Notes: generated by a model not told the origin, from the sequence alone. A stretch of 64,000 nt of DNA from Roseovarius sp. MMSF_3281 (GCF_030733685.1 NZ_JASHIM010000002.1:248001-312000), one strand, 5' to 3'. Shown: positions 34,954 through 46,352, counted from the first letter of the stretch. Numbers and translations are program-made.

Positions 34954-35357
34954 AAAATCGTACGAGTCGTACGGAGTACCCCCGAGTTTCGTACGAAAAT
35001 CGCGGGGCGCCGAACGCCGAGCGTACGAGTCGTACGAAACATCTGCCGCGAAACCCGATATTAACGTCCGACCGCCAAGCTGCCGAATGTCATACATCGA
35101 GCAGACAGGAGCGGCAGATTGCTGCAACGAATTTTTCGGCATATTCTGGGGCCGGGCAGGCCCCCGCACCAAGGCGTGCACGAGGTCGGCAGGACCAAGC
35201 CTTGCAATGTGGTGGGCGGATGCGGCACGGGGTGTCTTTGCGTTCCCGAACGCGGGGCGGGCAGGAGCAGGGGCAATCCGGATCGCGCCGGGGGCCCGGT
35301 GATGCCCTCAAACCATGACCATGCGCCGCGCGCAGGTGGCCGCCGGTATTGCGACCG
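34954..35357. other. 404-base gap without a supported gene
   Basis: The first 85 bases hold three CGTACG-type motifs. The rest has short ORFs on both strands, but none has a convincing ribosome site, composition or recognised motif. I see no tRNA or known RNA fold here, though the GC-rich stretch at about 35145-35290 could be structured. Confidence 0.5.
34959..35036. repeat. Paired GTAC motif, site 2
   Basis: CGTACGAGTCGTACG occurs exactly twice (34959-34973 and 35022-35036), with another CGTACGA between them. The two GTAC cores are spaced as in sites 1 and 3. Confidence 0.6.
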
Positions 35358-37409
35358 TTAGGCGCGCCGCCCCTCGCGCAGCCATCCGGCGGTAATCAGG
35401 CCCGCCGCCAAAAGCAGGACCAGCCACGCAGGCAAAAGCGCCGTTTGCGTGACGCTGAGCGTTTCATAAGCGCCGCGCGGGGTGATCCCGATCCAGCCGC
35501 GCCCCGAGGCCGGGCGGCCCGGGTTGACCTCGCGAATACGTGGCAGGCCCTCGGCCAAGGGTTTCGCGCCGCCATTGGTGGCCTCAAGCACTTCCGAGAG
35601 CGGCGCGGCGCTGGCGATGGTTTCCTCGAACTCCACGGGCGCTGCCGGGCCAAGGCCGATCACGGCGAAATGCTCGCCGTTCTCCAGTCGATAAAGCCCG
35701 ATTTCAGGACCGTCAAAAAGCACCTCGAAGCGCCCCGGGCTGACCTCTTGCAAATCGCGCTCTATCACCTCGCCCGACGGCGTGGTGATGGTCACAGGCC
35801 CCACCTCTTCCGATAGCGACCGGCGGATAATCCGCATCTGCTGGCCGGTGGCCTCGGCCCAAAGCGCCTCTTCCTCAAGCTCGGGTTCCTTCATCATCCA
35901 ATGGGCCAAGCGGCGCAGCAATTCCAACTGTGGCCCGCCGCCTTCGAACCCCCGGTTCCAAAGCCACGCATGATCCGAGGCCAGAAGCGCGATGCGCCCT
36001 TCGCCCACCCGGTCCAGCACCAGAAGCGGGCGGTCATCCTGACCCGTCATCACCACATCGCCCGAGGTCTGGTTGACCTCGATCTGCCGCATCCAGCGGC
36101 CCCATTCACCTTCGAACACGCGGTCCAACCCGGCGGTGACCGGGTGACGTTCGCCAAGGTCCGTGACCTCGGGGCGGAAGCGTTCGCCCAGCACCCGCGC
36201 CGTGGGGCGGGCGGGCACGATCGATTCGATCGGTGTGCGATACAGGCTGTCGGCGCTGGCGAAATCCGGGCCTGCGGCGATCAGGACCGCGCCGCCGGTT
36301 TCCACGTAATTACGCACGTTATCCAGATAAAGCGAGGGCAGGATGCCCCGCCGCTTGTAGCGGTCGAAAATGATCAGGTCGAAATCCTCGATCTTTTCAA
36401 GGAACAACTCGCGCGTTGGAAAGGCGATCAGCGAAAGTTCCCGCACCGGCACGCCGTCCTGTTTTTCCGGCGGGCGCAGGATGGTGAAATGCACCAGGTC
36501 GACGGAACTGTCGGATTTCAGCAGGTTGCGCCACGTCCGCCCGCCCGGGTGCGGCTCCCCCGAGACCAGCAACACCGACAGCCTGTCGCGCACGCCGTTG
36601 ATCTGCACCAGCGCGGTGTTGTTGCGGTCGGTCAACTCACCTGTCGCAAAGGGCGTTGTGAATTCCAGCACATTGCGCCCGCCATGCGGCAGGGTGATCG
36701 GCAGTTCGATCTCGCGATTGAGTGGCACGCTGAACCGCTGCGGCGCCTCGCCATCAATGGCGACATCAAGCGGGACGTCTTCAACCCCTTGTGGTGCGGC
36801 GCCCTCATCGCGGATGGTCAGGGTCATGGTGACTTCTTCATCAAGAATGGCGAAGGCGGGGGCGTTCTCGATGGTCAGCTTGCGATCCCAATCGCCCTCG
36901 CGCCCGGTGTGCAGAAGGTGCAGGGGGGCGGGCATATCCGGCGCGCGCTCCACATCATGCACCCGGCCATCGGACAGAAGGATCGCCCCGGCGATCCGGC
37001 CCCGGGGCTCTTCGGCCAGGGCTTGGGCAAGGGCGGTCATGGCCTGTGTGCCGGTGTTGTCCTGACCGTCCGGCACGGTGATCCGCCGCACCTCGGTATT
37101 GGGGCGCGCGGTCAGGCGGTTTTCCAGCTCCTGCGCCGCGTCGGTTGTCAGCGCGCTTCGGTCGGAAAGCCCCTGGCTGGCGCTTTCGTCTTCCAGCAGC
37201 AGCACGATATCCGACAGGGCCGCGCGATCCTCTTGTTGGTAAACCGGCCCCATCAGCGCCGCGAGGATGACCAAACCGGCCAGCCCCCGAAGCGCCCAGC
37301 CCGACAGCCCCCGCCACAGCGCCAGCGCCAGCCCGGCCAGCATCATACCGGCCAGCACGGCAATCAGCGCCCAGGGCAACAGCGGATCGAAGACAATCGT
37401 CGAGGTCAT
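35358..37409 (-). CDS. Large membrane protein of the MoxR-DUF58 operon
   Basis: A 683-residue protein with two N-terminal helices (LLPWALIAVLAGMMLAGLAL and following) and a C-terminal helix (LLPAWLVLLLAAGLITAGW). The large part between is probably periplasmic. It contains a von Willebrand A-like start (SDIVLLLEDESASQGLSDR and GAILLSDGRVHD) and a glutamine amidotransferase-like fold region near FDLIIFDRYKRRGILPSLYL, without a clear catalytic Cys. It is the last gene of the moxR operon and overlaps the previous stop by 4 bases. Function is unknown beyond envelope association. Confidence 0.82.
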   Translation of the reverse strand: MTSTIVFDPLLPWALIAVLAGMMLAGLALALWRGLSGWALRGLAGLVILAALMGPVYQQEDRAALSDIVLLLEDESASQGLSDRSALTTDAAQELENRLTARPNTEVRRITVPDGQDNTGTQAMTALAQALAEEPRGRIAGAILLSDGRVHDVERAPDMPAPLHLLHTGREGDWDRKLTIENAPAFAILDEEVTMTLTIRDEGAAPQGVEDVPLDVAIDGEAPQRFSVPLNREIELPITLPHGGRNVLEFTTPFATGELTDRNNTALVQINGVRDRLSVLLVSGEPHPGGRTWRNLLKSDSSVDLVHFTILRPPEKQDGVPVRELSLIAFPTRELFLEKIEDFDLIIFDRYKRRGILPSLYLDNVRNYVETGGAVLIAAGPDFASADSLYRTPIESIVPARPTARVLGERFRPEVTDLGERHPVTAGLDRVFEGEWGRWMRQIEVNQTSGDVVMTGQDDRPLLVLDRVGEGRIALLASDHAWLWNRGFEGGGPQLELLRRLAHWMMKEPELEEEALWAEATGQQMRIIRRSLSEEVGPVTITTPSGEVIERDLQEVSPGRFEVLFDGPEIGLYRLENGEHFAVIGLGPAAPVEFEETIASAAPLSEVLEATNGGAKPLAEGLPRIREVNPGRPASGRGWIGITPRGAYETLSVTQTALLPAWLVLLLAAGLITAGWLREGRRA

Positions 37410-40156
37410 TGGCCAAGCCTATCCAGTAGTGCGGGAACATGCACTTGATCGGATTTGTAATTGCCCGTCAGGACATGCATCACAAGGTTCACCCCGAAGC
37501 GATAGGACAGTTCGCGCTGCCGCTCCCCGGCAAAGCCACGCCCCACCGGGAACATCGGATTGCCGCGGTCATCCATGGCCCAGGCGGCGGCCCAATCGTT
37601 GCCGCCGATCACCACGGGGGTCACGTTGTCGTTGAGGTTGCGAAAGGGCATGCCCTCGACCTGTTCGGCATCGGGCGGGGCGGCCTCAACCCAGATGGAG
37701 CGCCCGGTGTGGCGGCCCGGGAAATCCTGCAAAAGGTAGAAGGTGCGGGTCAGGACGTGATCGTCGGGAACGGGTTCCAGCGGCGGAATGTCCAGGGGTT
37801 GCGCCAGGCGTTGCAGCATCTGCCCATTGGGCGAGGATGCCCCGAAGCCCGCGACATTGGCATCGCGGGTATCGAACAGGATCATCCCGCCGGTGCGCAG
37901 GTAGGTGTTGAGCTTGGCGTAGGCCGCGTCCGACGGGATCGGCTGATCGGGGGTGATGGGCCAATAGAGCAGCGGGTAAAGCGCCAGTTCATCGGTTTCC
38001 AAGTTCACGCCGATGGGGTCGTCGGGTTCCACCGAGGTGCGGAAGAACAGGGTCTCGCTCAGGCCGCGCAGGCCCGCGTTCGCGGTGTCGTCCAATTGGG
38101 AATCGCCGGTCAGGACATGGGCCAGAACCACCTCCGAGGCGGCGGCGAGGGCCTTGTCCGTCCCGTCCTGCGCCTTGGCCATCGGCGCGTTGGTCAGGAC
38201 CAAACCGGCCAGTAACACCGCCGTCGCCCGCGTGGGCATCAACCGCCCCGACAAGGCCAGCGAGGCGATGATGTCGCCCATCAACAGAAGCATCGCAAGG
38301 CCCAGAAGCCACCCGCCAAGCGGGGCCTCGGGTGGCCGCGCCAGCCCCTCAACCGGCACGCGGGCGGGCCATGCCATGGGGTTAAGCGCGGTTTCGGGCG
38401 TGGTGACATTGAGGGCCAGCCGACGATCCGGGCCGTCGTACAGGCCGGGCTGCAAGTCCGGCCCCAGTTGCGGGTCGATCAGGGCCTCACCGGCCACGCC
38501 GGGCAGGGTGCCGGCATCCTGCAACCGGCCGAAGCCGTCCAGAACCTGTGCCGGTTGCCATGTTGTGCCTTGCAGTTCCGCGGCATCGGGCTTGGCCACC
38601 ACCGACGAAACCGCCAGCCGCTCAAGCATTTGAACGAACAGCCCCGACAAGGGCAGGCTGGACCATTCGGCATTGGCGGTGACATGGAACAGGACCACCT
38701 GCCCCGATCCCACCTGTTTGCGGGTGACCAGCGGTGTGCCATCGCTAAGCTGCGCGATCACGCGGGCGGCCAGCGTCGGGTCGGGCTGTGCCATGACCTG
38801 CGCGGTCACGCTCACGTCGTCGGGGATCGACAGGCCGAAAAACGGGCTGTCCTCGGTGAAGGGGGCAAGCGCCTTGGGTTCGCCCCAGGACATCGCGCCG
38901 CCCACGCTGCGCCCGCCCGCGCGCAGGCGCACGGGCATCAACGGGGCCTCCGCATCGCGGGAAACATCCGAGGCCGCCAATCGCGGCCCGGCAAAGCGCA
39001 ACAGCATCCCGCCGCTTTCCGTCCACTCCAACAGCGCCTCTTGCTCGGCCGGGGCCAGCGTGGCCACATCGGCCAGCGCGATCACATCCGGGTTGGCGGG
39101 CAGGATATCCAATAGCGCCCCGTCCAGCATGTCCGCCGAGGGCGCAAGCGCCTGTTCAAGGTAATGCAGGGGCGACAGAAGCTCTAACCCCTCGCGGTCC
39201 TCGCGCCCGGCAATCAGGGCCACCTCGCGCCGTTTCAGGCTGTCGTCGGTCAGGCTTACGGCCCCGGCCTGCGCTTGACCCGCGATCTCGAACCGGGTCA
39301 GGCGGGCGCGCAATTCGGCGGGCAGGGAAAGGTCGCCCGTGGCCTGCACCTCGCCCTCGGCAAAGGTAAGCGGCAGGGTGGCCAAAAGGCGGCTGATGCC
39401 CTGCGGATCGCGGCCATGCGCCTCGACCGTCACCTCGCGCGCCGCACCGGGGCGGGCGCGCAGGGCGGTCAGTTCGACGATCCCGTCGGCCATCACGGCA
39501 GGGCGCAGCGCGAAGGTGGGCGCGGGGCTTTCATGCACTGTCACCGCACCGCGCGCCTCCAGCGCCGCAAGCAAATCTTCGCGCCCCTCACGCGCCAACC
39601 CGTCCGAGAACCAGCGGGTTTCAAAATCACCATCGGGCAAAAGCGCGACCGCGCCTTCCATATCGGGCGCCCAGGGGTTGGGGGCCAGCCCGGTCAACCG
39701 TGTGCGCCATGCCTCTGCGGCCTGAAAGGCCGCAGGCTCGGGCGCGGACAGGCGCAACAGGACCACGGGCCGCGCCGCGCGCCCCGCTTCGGCCAGCATC
39801 GAGTCCAGCAAATCCGACTGCGCGGGCCAATCCCGCCCGCTGGCCCATGAGGCATCCAGCACGATCAAAAGCGGCCCGGTGCGGGCCTCGTCACCCTCGG
39901 CGCGGGGGTTCAGAACGGGGCCTGCCAGCCCGATGATAATCGCCGCCACCGCCAGCATCCGCAAAAGCAACAGCCACCACGGCGTCCGGTCGGTGACGCT
40001 GTCGTCGTCGCGCAGGCCCAGCAAAAGCGCCACGCCGGGAAACCGGCGGCGGATGGGCGCGGGCGGCACCGCGCGCAGGATCAGCCACAGGATCGGCAGC
40101 GCCGCCAGCGCCACCAAAAGCCAAGGCACGGTAAATCCGATGGGTCCAAGCATCAT
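37406..40156 (-). CDS. BatA/DUF4159 membrane protein
   Basis: A 916-residue protein. The N-terminal two-helix BatA segment is typical of Bat aerotolerance proteins (TVPWLLVALAALPILWLILR, RRRFPGVALLLGL). A large periplasmic part follows, then a helix pair near residues 620-660. The C-terminal domain ELALYPLLYWPITPDQPIPS, with NTYLRTGGMILFDTRDAN, is DUF4159. It overlaps both neighbours by 4 bases. Such proteins accompany MoxR ATPases and DUF58 proteins in envelope or protein-maturation systems whose mechanism is not settled. Confidence 0.88.
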   Translation of the reverse strand: MMLGPIGFTVPWLLVALAALPILWLILRAVPPAPIRRRFPGVALLLGLRDDDSVTDRTPWWLLLLRMLAVAAIIIGLAGPVLNPRAEGDEARTGPLLIVLDASWASGRDWPAQSDLLDSMLAEAGRAARPVVLLRLSAPEPAAFQAAEAWRTRLTGLAPNPWAPDMEGAVALLPDGDFETRWFSDGLAREGREDLLAALEARGAVTVHESPAPTFALRPAVMADGIVELTALRARPGAAREVTVEAHGRDPQGISRLLATLPLTFAEGEVQATGDLSLPAELRARLTRFEIAGQAQAGAVSLTDDSLKRREVALIAGREDREGLELLSPLHYLEQALAPSADMLDGALLDILPANPDVIALADVATLAPAEQEALLEWTESGGMLLRFAGPRLAASDVSRDAEAPLMPVRLRAGGRSVGGAMSWGEPKALAPFTEDSPFFGLSIPDDVSVTAQVMAQPDPTLAARVIAQLSDGTPLVTRKQVGSGQVVLFHVTANAEWSSLPLSGLFVQMLERLAVSSVVAKPDAAELQGTTWQPAQVLDGFGRLQDAGTLPGVAGEALIDPQLGPDLQPGLYDGPDRRLALNVTTPETALNPMAWPARVPVEGLARPPEAPLGGWLLGLAMLLLMGDIIASLALSGRLMPTRATAVLLAGLVLTNAPMAKAQDGTDKALAAASEVVLAHVLTGDSQLDDTANAGLRGLSETLFFRTSVEPDDPIGVNLETDELALYPLLYWPITPDQPIPSDAAYAKLNTYLRTGGMILFDTRDANVAGFGASSPNGQMLQRLAQPLDIPPLEPVPDDHVLTRTFYLLQDFPGRHTGRSIWVEAAPPDAEQVEGMPFRNLNDNVTPVVIGGNDWAAAWAMDDRGNPMFPVGRGFAGERQRELSYRFGVNLVMHVLTGNYKSDQVHVPALLDRLGQ

Positions 40157-41033
40157 CGCGCGGCCCCCCGTTCAAAGGCGGAATAGAGCCACAACAATGC
40201 CGATTGCGCCGACTCCGAGGTGTGGTGCACCCCATAGTGCCAGCCCGTCGCGGCGCAAAGTTCCTGCAACTCGGCCTTCCGTTCGGCCAGCCGTTCAAGA
40301 TACCGGTCGCGCAACTCTGACGCCTTCAGCGTTTCATGGCTTAAACTTCCGCCGATGGATTCGAAAATCGTCCGCCCGCGATAGGGAAAGGATTCCTCGG
40401 CAGGGTCCAGAACCTGCAGGACAACGCCGCGAATACCCCTATCGGCGGCCTTGGTCAGCGCGGCGCGCACGCCCTCCATTGGCCCCATGAAATCCGACAG
40501 GAAAAGCGCGCGGGAATGGGGCAACATCCCCCGCAACTCCGGCGCGCCGTAATCCGGGGCATCCTCATCCTCTTGCGTCAGGGCCTCGGTCAGGCGGGTG
40601 ATCTGCACCTGCCCCCGGCGCGGCGGCAGGTCACTGCCGGAAAGACCCACGCGTTCGCCCGCGCGGTTCAGCAAAATCGCGGTGGCAAGGGCCAGAAGCC
40701 GCGCGCGGTCGGCTTTTTGCGGCACCCCGTCGTCCGAGGCAAACCGCATCGAGGCGGCGTGATCCACCCAAAGCATCACGCTTTGGGCAATCTGCCATTC
40801 GCGTTGCTTGATGAACTGCGTGTCGGACTTGGCCGAGCGCCGCCAATCAATCATCCGGCGCGAATCGCCCGGCTGCATCGGGCGGTATTGCCAGAAATCA
40901 TCGCCAACGCCTGCCCGCCTGCGGCCATGTTCGCCCAGCAGAACAGCCCCGGCCAAATGCTCGGCCCGGGCCAGCAGCGGGGGAAGGGCGGCGGCCTCGG
41001 CCTCGGCCCTTGGGCGTAGGGGGGCGGTTTGGG

Positions 41034-41037
<4 letters not shown>
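40153..41037 (-). CDS. DUF58 domain protein
   Basis: A 294-residue protein of the DUF58 family, related to von Willebrand A folds. Signatures are GEHGRRRAGVGDDFWQYRPM, DSRRMIDWRRSAKSDTQF and VMLWVDHAASM, where the DxxxS-like pattern could bind a metal. There is no membrane helix. It overlaps moxR and the BatA/DUF4159 gene by 4 bases each. DUF58 proteins are the usual partners of MoxR ATPases, probably as substrate or adaptor proteins. Confidence 0.92.
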
Positions 41038-42041
<1,004 letters not shown>

Positions 42042-42092
42042 GGCAAAACCCTCCTGTGATCTATATCCTTCCCCACGAGTGTATCGCGCGAG

Positions 42093-42689
42093 ATGGAAAT
42101 GGCAAAAGCAATGAGCAAAGACACGATCACGACCCCGTCAGCCGAAAGCATAGCCGAGGCCGCCCGCGCCGCCCAAGGCAAGGGCCTGCCGCCTGTGCAC
42201 CAGTGGAATCCGCCGTTTTGCGGGGATTTGGACATGCGCATCGCCCGCGATGGCACGTGGTTTTACCTTGGCACACCGATTGGGCGGCCCGAGCTTGTTC
42301 GGCTGTTTTCCACCATTCTGCGGAAAGACGATGACAGGTATTTCCTCGTCACCCCCGTTGAAAAGGTGGGAATCACCGTCGATGACGCGCCCTTCGTCGC
42401 CGTGGATTTCGAAGCCGAGGGCGAGGGGCAGGCACAAGAGTTGGTGTTTGAAACCAACGTCGGTGACCGCATGGTCGCCGGGCCGGACAACCCCATCCGG
42501 GTGGAACGCGACGCGGAAACCGGCGAGCCGTCGCCCTATGTCCTCGTCCGCGACAACCTTGAGGCGTTGATCGACCGCAAAAGCTTTTACCGGCTGGTTG
42601 AAATCGGCGCGCATGTGGAGGGCTGGTTCGGCCTGTGGTCGGGGGGCGAGTTCTTTCGCATCATCCCCTCGTCCGAGCTGCCCGACTGA
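42093..42689 (+). CDS. DUF1285 family protein
   Basis: A soluble protein of about 198 residues. The motif [20 protein letters not shown], followed by [20 protein letters not shown] and [12 protein letters not shown], defines DUF1285. The role is unknown. Start is ambiguous between ATG 42093, 42099 and 42111, as ribosome sites are weak; I use the first. It is divergent from moxR and ends 6 bases before the hydroxypyruvate isomerase-like gene, so those two may be co-transcribed. Confidence 0.85.
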   Translation: MEMAKAMSKDTITTPSAESIAEAARAAQGKGLPPVHQWNPPFCGDLDMRIARDGTWFYLGTPIGRPELVRLFSTILRKDDDRYFLVTPVEKVGITVDDAPFVAVDFEAEGEGQAQELVFETNVGDRMVAGPDNPIRVERDAETGEPSPYVLVRDNLEALIDRKSFYRLVEIGAHVEGWFGLWSGGEFFRIIPSSELPD

Positions 42690-42695
42690 CCCCCG

Positions 42696-43439
42696 GTGCC
42701 ACGCTTTGCCGCCAACCTGACACTGCTTTTTACCGAGCGGCCCGTGGCGGGGCGGGCCATGGCCGCGCGGGATGCGGGCTTTGAAGGTGTCGAGGTGCTG
42801 TTTCCCTATGCCCTGCCCGATTGGCCCAGGGCGCTGGGCAAGGCGGGCCTGCCCGTGGTGCTGATCAACACCCCCGCGCCGGATTGGGGTACCGGCGGGC
42901 GCGGTGTGGCGGCTATCCCCGGGCAGGAGGCGCGGTTTCGGGCCGAGTTTGCCCAGGCGCTTGAGATGGCCCACCACCTGCAAGCCGCCCGCATCCATAT
43001 CATGGCCGGGCTGGCCCATGGGCCAAAGGCGCATGACACCTTCCTTGAAAACCTTGCATGGGCGGCGGGGCAGGCCGGGGGCCAACCCCTGACCATCGAA
43101 CCGATCAACCCCCACGATATCCCCGGTTATTTCCTGAACGATTTCGATCAGGCCGCCGGGATACTGGACAGCCTGAACGCCCCCGGCCTTGCCCTGCAAT
43201 TCGATGCCTACCACGCGCATCGCATCACCGGCGACGTCATGGGCACATGGGCCAGGCACGGGGCCCGCGCCGCGCATGTGCAGGTGGCAGGCCAGCCCGG
43301 CAGGCACGAACCCGATGAGGGTGAAATCGACACCCCGGCGTTTTTCGCGAGACTGGACGCCGAGGGCTACGACGGCTGGGTCAGCGGCGAATATACCCCC
43401 AAGGCCCGCACCGAAGACGGGCTTGGCTGGATCGCCTGA
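42696..43439 (+). CDS. hyi: Hydroxypyruvate isomerase-like TIM-barrel protein
   Basis: A 247-residue TIM-barrel sugar isomerase of the AP endonuclease 2 superfamily. The N-terminus PRFAANLTLLFTERP, the metal-ligand block EPINPHDIPGYF, QFDAYHAHRITGD and HVQVAGQPGRHEPDEGEI, ending with SGEYTPKA, match Hyi. Hyi converts hydroxypyruvate and tartronate semialdehyde, linking glyoxylate metabolism to central carbon. It starts with GTG 42696. Glycolate oxidase genes lie about 8 kb away, giving a loose thematic link. Other ketose isomerase activities are possible. Confidence 0.88.
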   Translation: MPRFAANLTLLFTERPVAGRAMAARDAGFEGVEVLFPYALPDWPRALGKAGLPVVLINTPAPDWGTGGRGVAAIPGQEARFRAEFAQALEMAHHLQAARIHIMAGLAHGPKAHDTFLENLAWAAGQAGGQPLTIEPINPHDIPGYFLNDFDQAAGILDSLNAPGLALQFDAYHAHRITGDVMGTWARHGARAAHVQVAGQPGRHEPDEGEIDTPAFFARLDAEGYDGWVSGEYTPKARTEDGLGWIA

Positions 43440-43499
43440 CCCAATGCGCCCGCCCCTGCCGGACTTCGCAAAGAAGGCCGCGAGGCCTGAGAAGCGCGC

Positions 43500-44729
43500 C
43501 TACCGCCGTGCGGTCAAAAGCGCCTCGCCCTCGGGCCCGCCGATCAGCAAAAGCGCCCCGGTCTCATCGAAATCAAAGCGCCAAACCTGCGACAGGGCCT
43601 CGAAAACCTTGGTTTCAAGATCCATCAAGGCGGGTGGGCAGGCCATCTTGGTCGCGGCCATCGGGCCAAAGGAAATCCCCTCGCCCGTCAAGTCATAGCC
43701 ACCCGAAAACCGGTTGCAGGCCGCCCGGCCAAAGGTACGTCCCTCGGCATCGAAACCGATCGTGACCTCGGCCCCGTCAATCACGCCGCCGCCCATGACA
43801 TCCTCGATGTGCCATGCCGTGCCGGTCAAAAGATCCCGCGCCTCACCGGCACAGCCGCGATACTCGGCCCCCTCAAGCGTCAGAACTGCCCGCTGCGGAT
43901 AGGGCATGCCGCTCATGTCGTCGTGGCACAGGCCATCCTCGATCCGCAGGCGGGTGGCAATCTGCGGCATGTCAAAGACATACCCGCCAGCCTCGATCGC
44001 CACCTCGGGGCGGGGCGCACGCTTGGTCACCTCGCCATATTGCGCGACGACCTCGACCTCGTCTTTGCCAATGTCCACATGCCAGCCCGGCTCGTTCCCG
44101 CGGGCGCGGTAGGGCGCGGCGTTGTCGTCAAAAGGCGTGCATTCGGGATAATCTTCCCCCGATACCGTCATCATCGCGGTATCGCCTTTCGACCAGAACT
44201 CGATCTGATCGTCCGGCCCCCCGACATATCGCGCGCCCGAGGCGGAAACCTTTTGCGTCATCGCATGATCCTGCCCGTCGATCCGCAGGGTGGCCCGGTC
44301 GTCCAGAACGCCGAAAGAAACGGCCTTGCCCCCACAGTCGAACCGCGTGGCAAAGGCGAGGGGGGTCATCTGTTCCATCCAAAGTGGCCCCAGATCCGCG
44401 TTATCCGTACCGGCGGCAAAAGAAACGTCTTGCACGAGCCAACCGCCCGACCCCTCGCTACGGATTATCGCGTTGATCTGGCCGCCAATCCCCTTGGGCA
44501 CCGTCAGGGCAAAATCAAACGGCACCTGCTTGCCTTCGGTTGCAAACTGCGCCCTGTCCAGAACCGTATCAAAAAGGCCCTTCGCCTCGACCGTCACCTC
44601 GGCCCCCGGCGGTAGGGCGATCCTGGCCTTATAGGTCAAGGCACCGCTGATCTGGCGCGTGCCGTCATTGGCAAGGGCCGGAAATGCCGTGGCAAGGCCC
44701 AAGGCCGCAGAAAGAACAAAACGCAACAT
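43500..44729 (-). CDS. Multi-domain periplasmic META protein
   Basis: An exported 409-residue protein (signal peptide LRFVLSAALGLATAFPALAN; AAAGGTGG before ATG 44729). The N-terminal part (SGALTYKARIALPPGAEVTV) resembles YbaY-like lipoprotein domains. The centre (FDCGGKAVSFGVLDDRATL) resembles a MliC lysozyme-inhibitor fold. The region near ARGNEPGWHVDI matches COG3650-type proteins. The C-terminus (LTGTAWHIEDVMGGGVIDGA, then GRAACNRFSGGYDL) is a META/HslJ domain. Such proteins are linked to envelope stress and antibiotic or lysozyme tolerance by family. Confidence 0.82.
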   Translation of the reverse strand: MLRFVLSAALGLATAFPALANDGTRQISGALTYKARIALPPGAEVTVEAKGLFDTVLDRAQFATEGKQVPFDFALTVPKGIGGQINAIIRSEGSGGWLVQDVSFAAGTDNADLGPLWMEQMTPLAFATRFDCGGKAVSFGVLDDRATLRIDGQDHAMTQKVSASGARYVGGPDDQIEFWSKGDTAMMTVSGEDYPECTPFDDNAAPYRARGNEPGWHVDIGKDEVEVVAQYGEVTKRAPRPEVAIEAGGYVFDMPQIATRLRIEDGLCHDDMSGMPYPQRAVLTLEGAEYRGCAGEARDLLTGTAWHIEDVMGGGVIDGAEVTIGFDAEGRTFGRAACNRFSGGYDLTGEGISFGPMAATKMACPPALMDLETKVFEALSQVWRFDFDETGALLLIGGPEGEALLTARR

Positions 44730-44813
44730 GAAACCACCTTTCGATACGGGATGTGCTGGGGTGAATATAGGCAGGTCTCCCCGCAATTTGAATCGCAAGC
44801 GGCGCATGCCTGC

Positions 44814-44849
44814 AAAAAACCGCGCGCCCCGGATTGCGGGGCGCGCGGT
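44814..44849 (-). terminator. Intrinsic terminator of gabD
   Basis: On the minus strand, CCGCGCGCCCC pairs perfectly with GGGGCGCGCGG, followed by TTTTTT. It lies about 30 bases after the gabD stop. Confidence 0.88.
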
Positions 44850-44879
44850 GCCAATGCGCGGGGCTGTCGGCCTGTGGCC

Positions 44880-46352
44880 TCAGACACTCATGCAGACGTA
44901 TTTCATCTCCATGAAGTCCTCGATCCCGTGGTGGCTGCCCTCGCGGCCAAGGCCCGATTGCTTGATCCCGCCAAACGGGGCCACCTCGGTCGAGATGATG
45001 CCGGTGTTCACCCCCACGATCCCGTATTCCAGGGCCTCGGCCACCTTGTAAACGCGGCTCAGGTCCTTGGCATAGAAATAGCTGGCCAAGCCAAAGATCG
45101 TGTCATTGGCAAGGTCGATCACCTCGTCCTCGTCCTTGAACTTGAACAAGGGTGCCAGCGGGCCAAAGGTTTCCTCGGTCGAAAACTCCATTTCCTTGGT
45201 CGCCCCGGTCACGATGGTCGGCGGCAGGAAATACCCCGGCCCCTGCGGCGCGTCACGATCGCCAAGGATCACGTTCGCGCCCTTGGCCTTGGCATCGGCG
45301 ATATGGTTCTGAACCTTTTCCACGGCCTGCGCGTTGATCAGCGGGCCAAGCGCCACACCGTCGTCCATACCATCGCCCATCTTCAGCTTTTCAACGGCGG
45401 CCTTCAGTTTCTCGGCGAAGGCATCGTAGACGCCCGCCTGCACATAAATCCGGTTGGCACAAACGCAGGTTTGCCCGTTATTGCGGAACTTGCACATGAT
45501 GGCGCCTTCCACGGCGGCGTCCAGATCGGCGTCGTCGAACACGATGAAGGGCGCATTGCCGCCCAGTTCCATCGAGCATTTCATCACCTGGTCGGCGGCT
45601 TGCCGCAGCAGGATACGCCCCACGTTGGTCGAGCCGGTAAAGGTCAGTTTCCGCACGATGGGGTTTTCGCAGAACTCCTTGCCGGTCTCCGAGGCATTCG
45701 AGGATGTCACCACCGAGAAGACGCCCTTGGGGATACCCGCCCGCTCGGCCAGAACGCCCATGGCCGTGGCCGACAGCGGCGTCAGTTCCGCAGGCCGCGC
45801 CACGAAGGCACAGCCCGCCGCCAGCGCCGGTGCGGCCTTGCGGGTGATCATCGCGTTGGGAAAGTTCCACGGCGTGATCGAGGCGGCCACGCCGATGGGC
45901 TGTTTCATCACGGTGATGCGCTTGTCGCGCTGGTGGCCGGGGATGGTCTCGCCGTAGATGCGCTTGGCCTCTTCGGCGAAAAATTCAACGAAACTGGCAC
46001 CATAGGCGATCTCGCCCTTGGCCTCGGCCAGTGGCTTGCCCTGTTCGGCGGTCAGGATGGTGCCAAGATCGTCCTGGTTTTCCATCAACAGGTCGAACCA
46101 CTTGCGCAGCACGGCGGCGCGTTCCTTGCCCGTCCACTTGGCCCAGTCCTTCTGGGCCGTTTCGGCCTTGGCAATGGCATTGGAGACCTGTGCGCGGCTC
46201 AGGTCGGCAACATGGGCAATCACATCGCCGCGCGCCGGGTTGGTCACCTCGAAAGTGCCTTCATCGCCATCCACCCAATCGCCCGCCAGGTAGGCCTGTT
46301 CGGCCAGAAGGCTGGGGTCTTTCAAAAGCGATTTCAGATCGGTCTTGGTCAT
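44880..46352 (-). CDS. gabD: NAD(P)-dependent succinate-semialdehyde dehydrogenase
   Basis: Oxidises succinate semialdehyde to succinate, the last step of gamma-aminobutyrate breakdown. Aldehyde dehydrogenase signatures include TPWNFPNAMITRKAAPALAA, FTGSTNVGRIL, MELGGNAPFIVFDDADLD with the general-base Glu, and NNGQTCVCANR with the catalytic Cys and the extra redox Cys common in this class. SGLGREGSHHGIEDFMEMKY is the typical C-terminus. Start ATG 46352 with AAGGAAG upstream gives 490 residues. A strong terminator follows. No gabT lies nearby. Confidence 0.94.
   Translation of the reverse strand: MTKTDLKSLLKDPSLLAEQAYLAGDWVDGDEGTFEVTNPARGDVIAHVADLSRAQVSNAIAKAETAQKDWAKWTGKERAAVLRKWFDLLMENQDDLGTILTAEQGKPLAEAKGEIAYGASFVEFFAEEAKRIYGETIPGHQRDKRITVMKQPIGVAASITPWNFPNAMITRKAAPALAAGCAFVARPAELTPLSATAMGVLAERAGIPKGVFSVVTSSNASETGKEFCENPIVRKLTFTGSTNVGRILLRQAADQVMKCSMELGGNAPFIVFDDADLDAAVEGAIMCKFRNNGQTCVCANRIYVQAGVYDAFAEKLKAAVEKLKMGDGMDDGVALGPLINAQAVEKVQNHIADAKAKGANVILGDRDAPQGPGYFLPPTIVTGATKEMEFSTEETFGPLAPLFKFKDEDEVIDLANDTIFGLASYFYAKDLSRVYKVAEALEYGIVGVNTGIISTEVAPFGGIKQSGLGREGSHHGIEDFMEMKYVCMSV

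Noticed and set aside
35901-37448. 515-residue plus-strand ORF over the large membrane protein gene
   Set aside because: Antisense shadow of a gene coupled to its operon neighbours.
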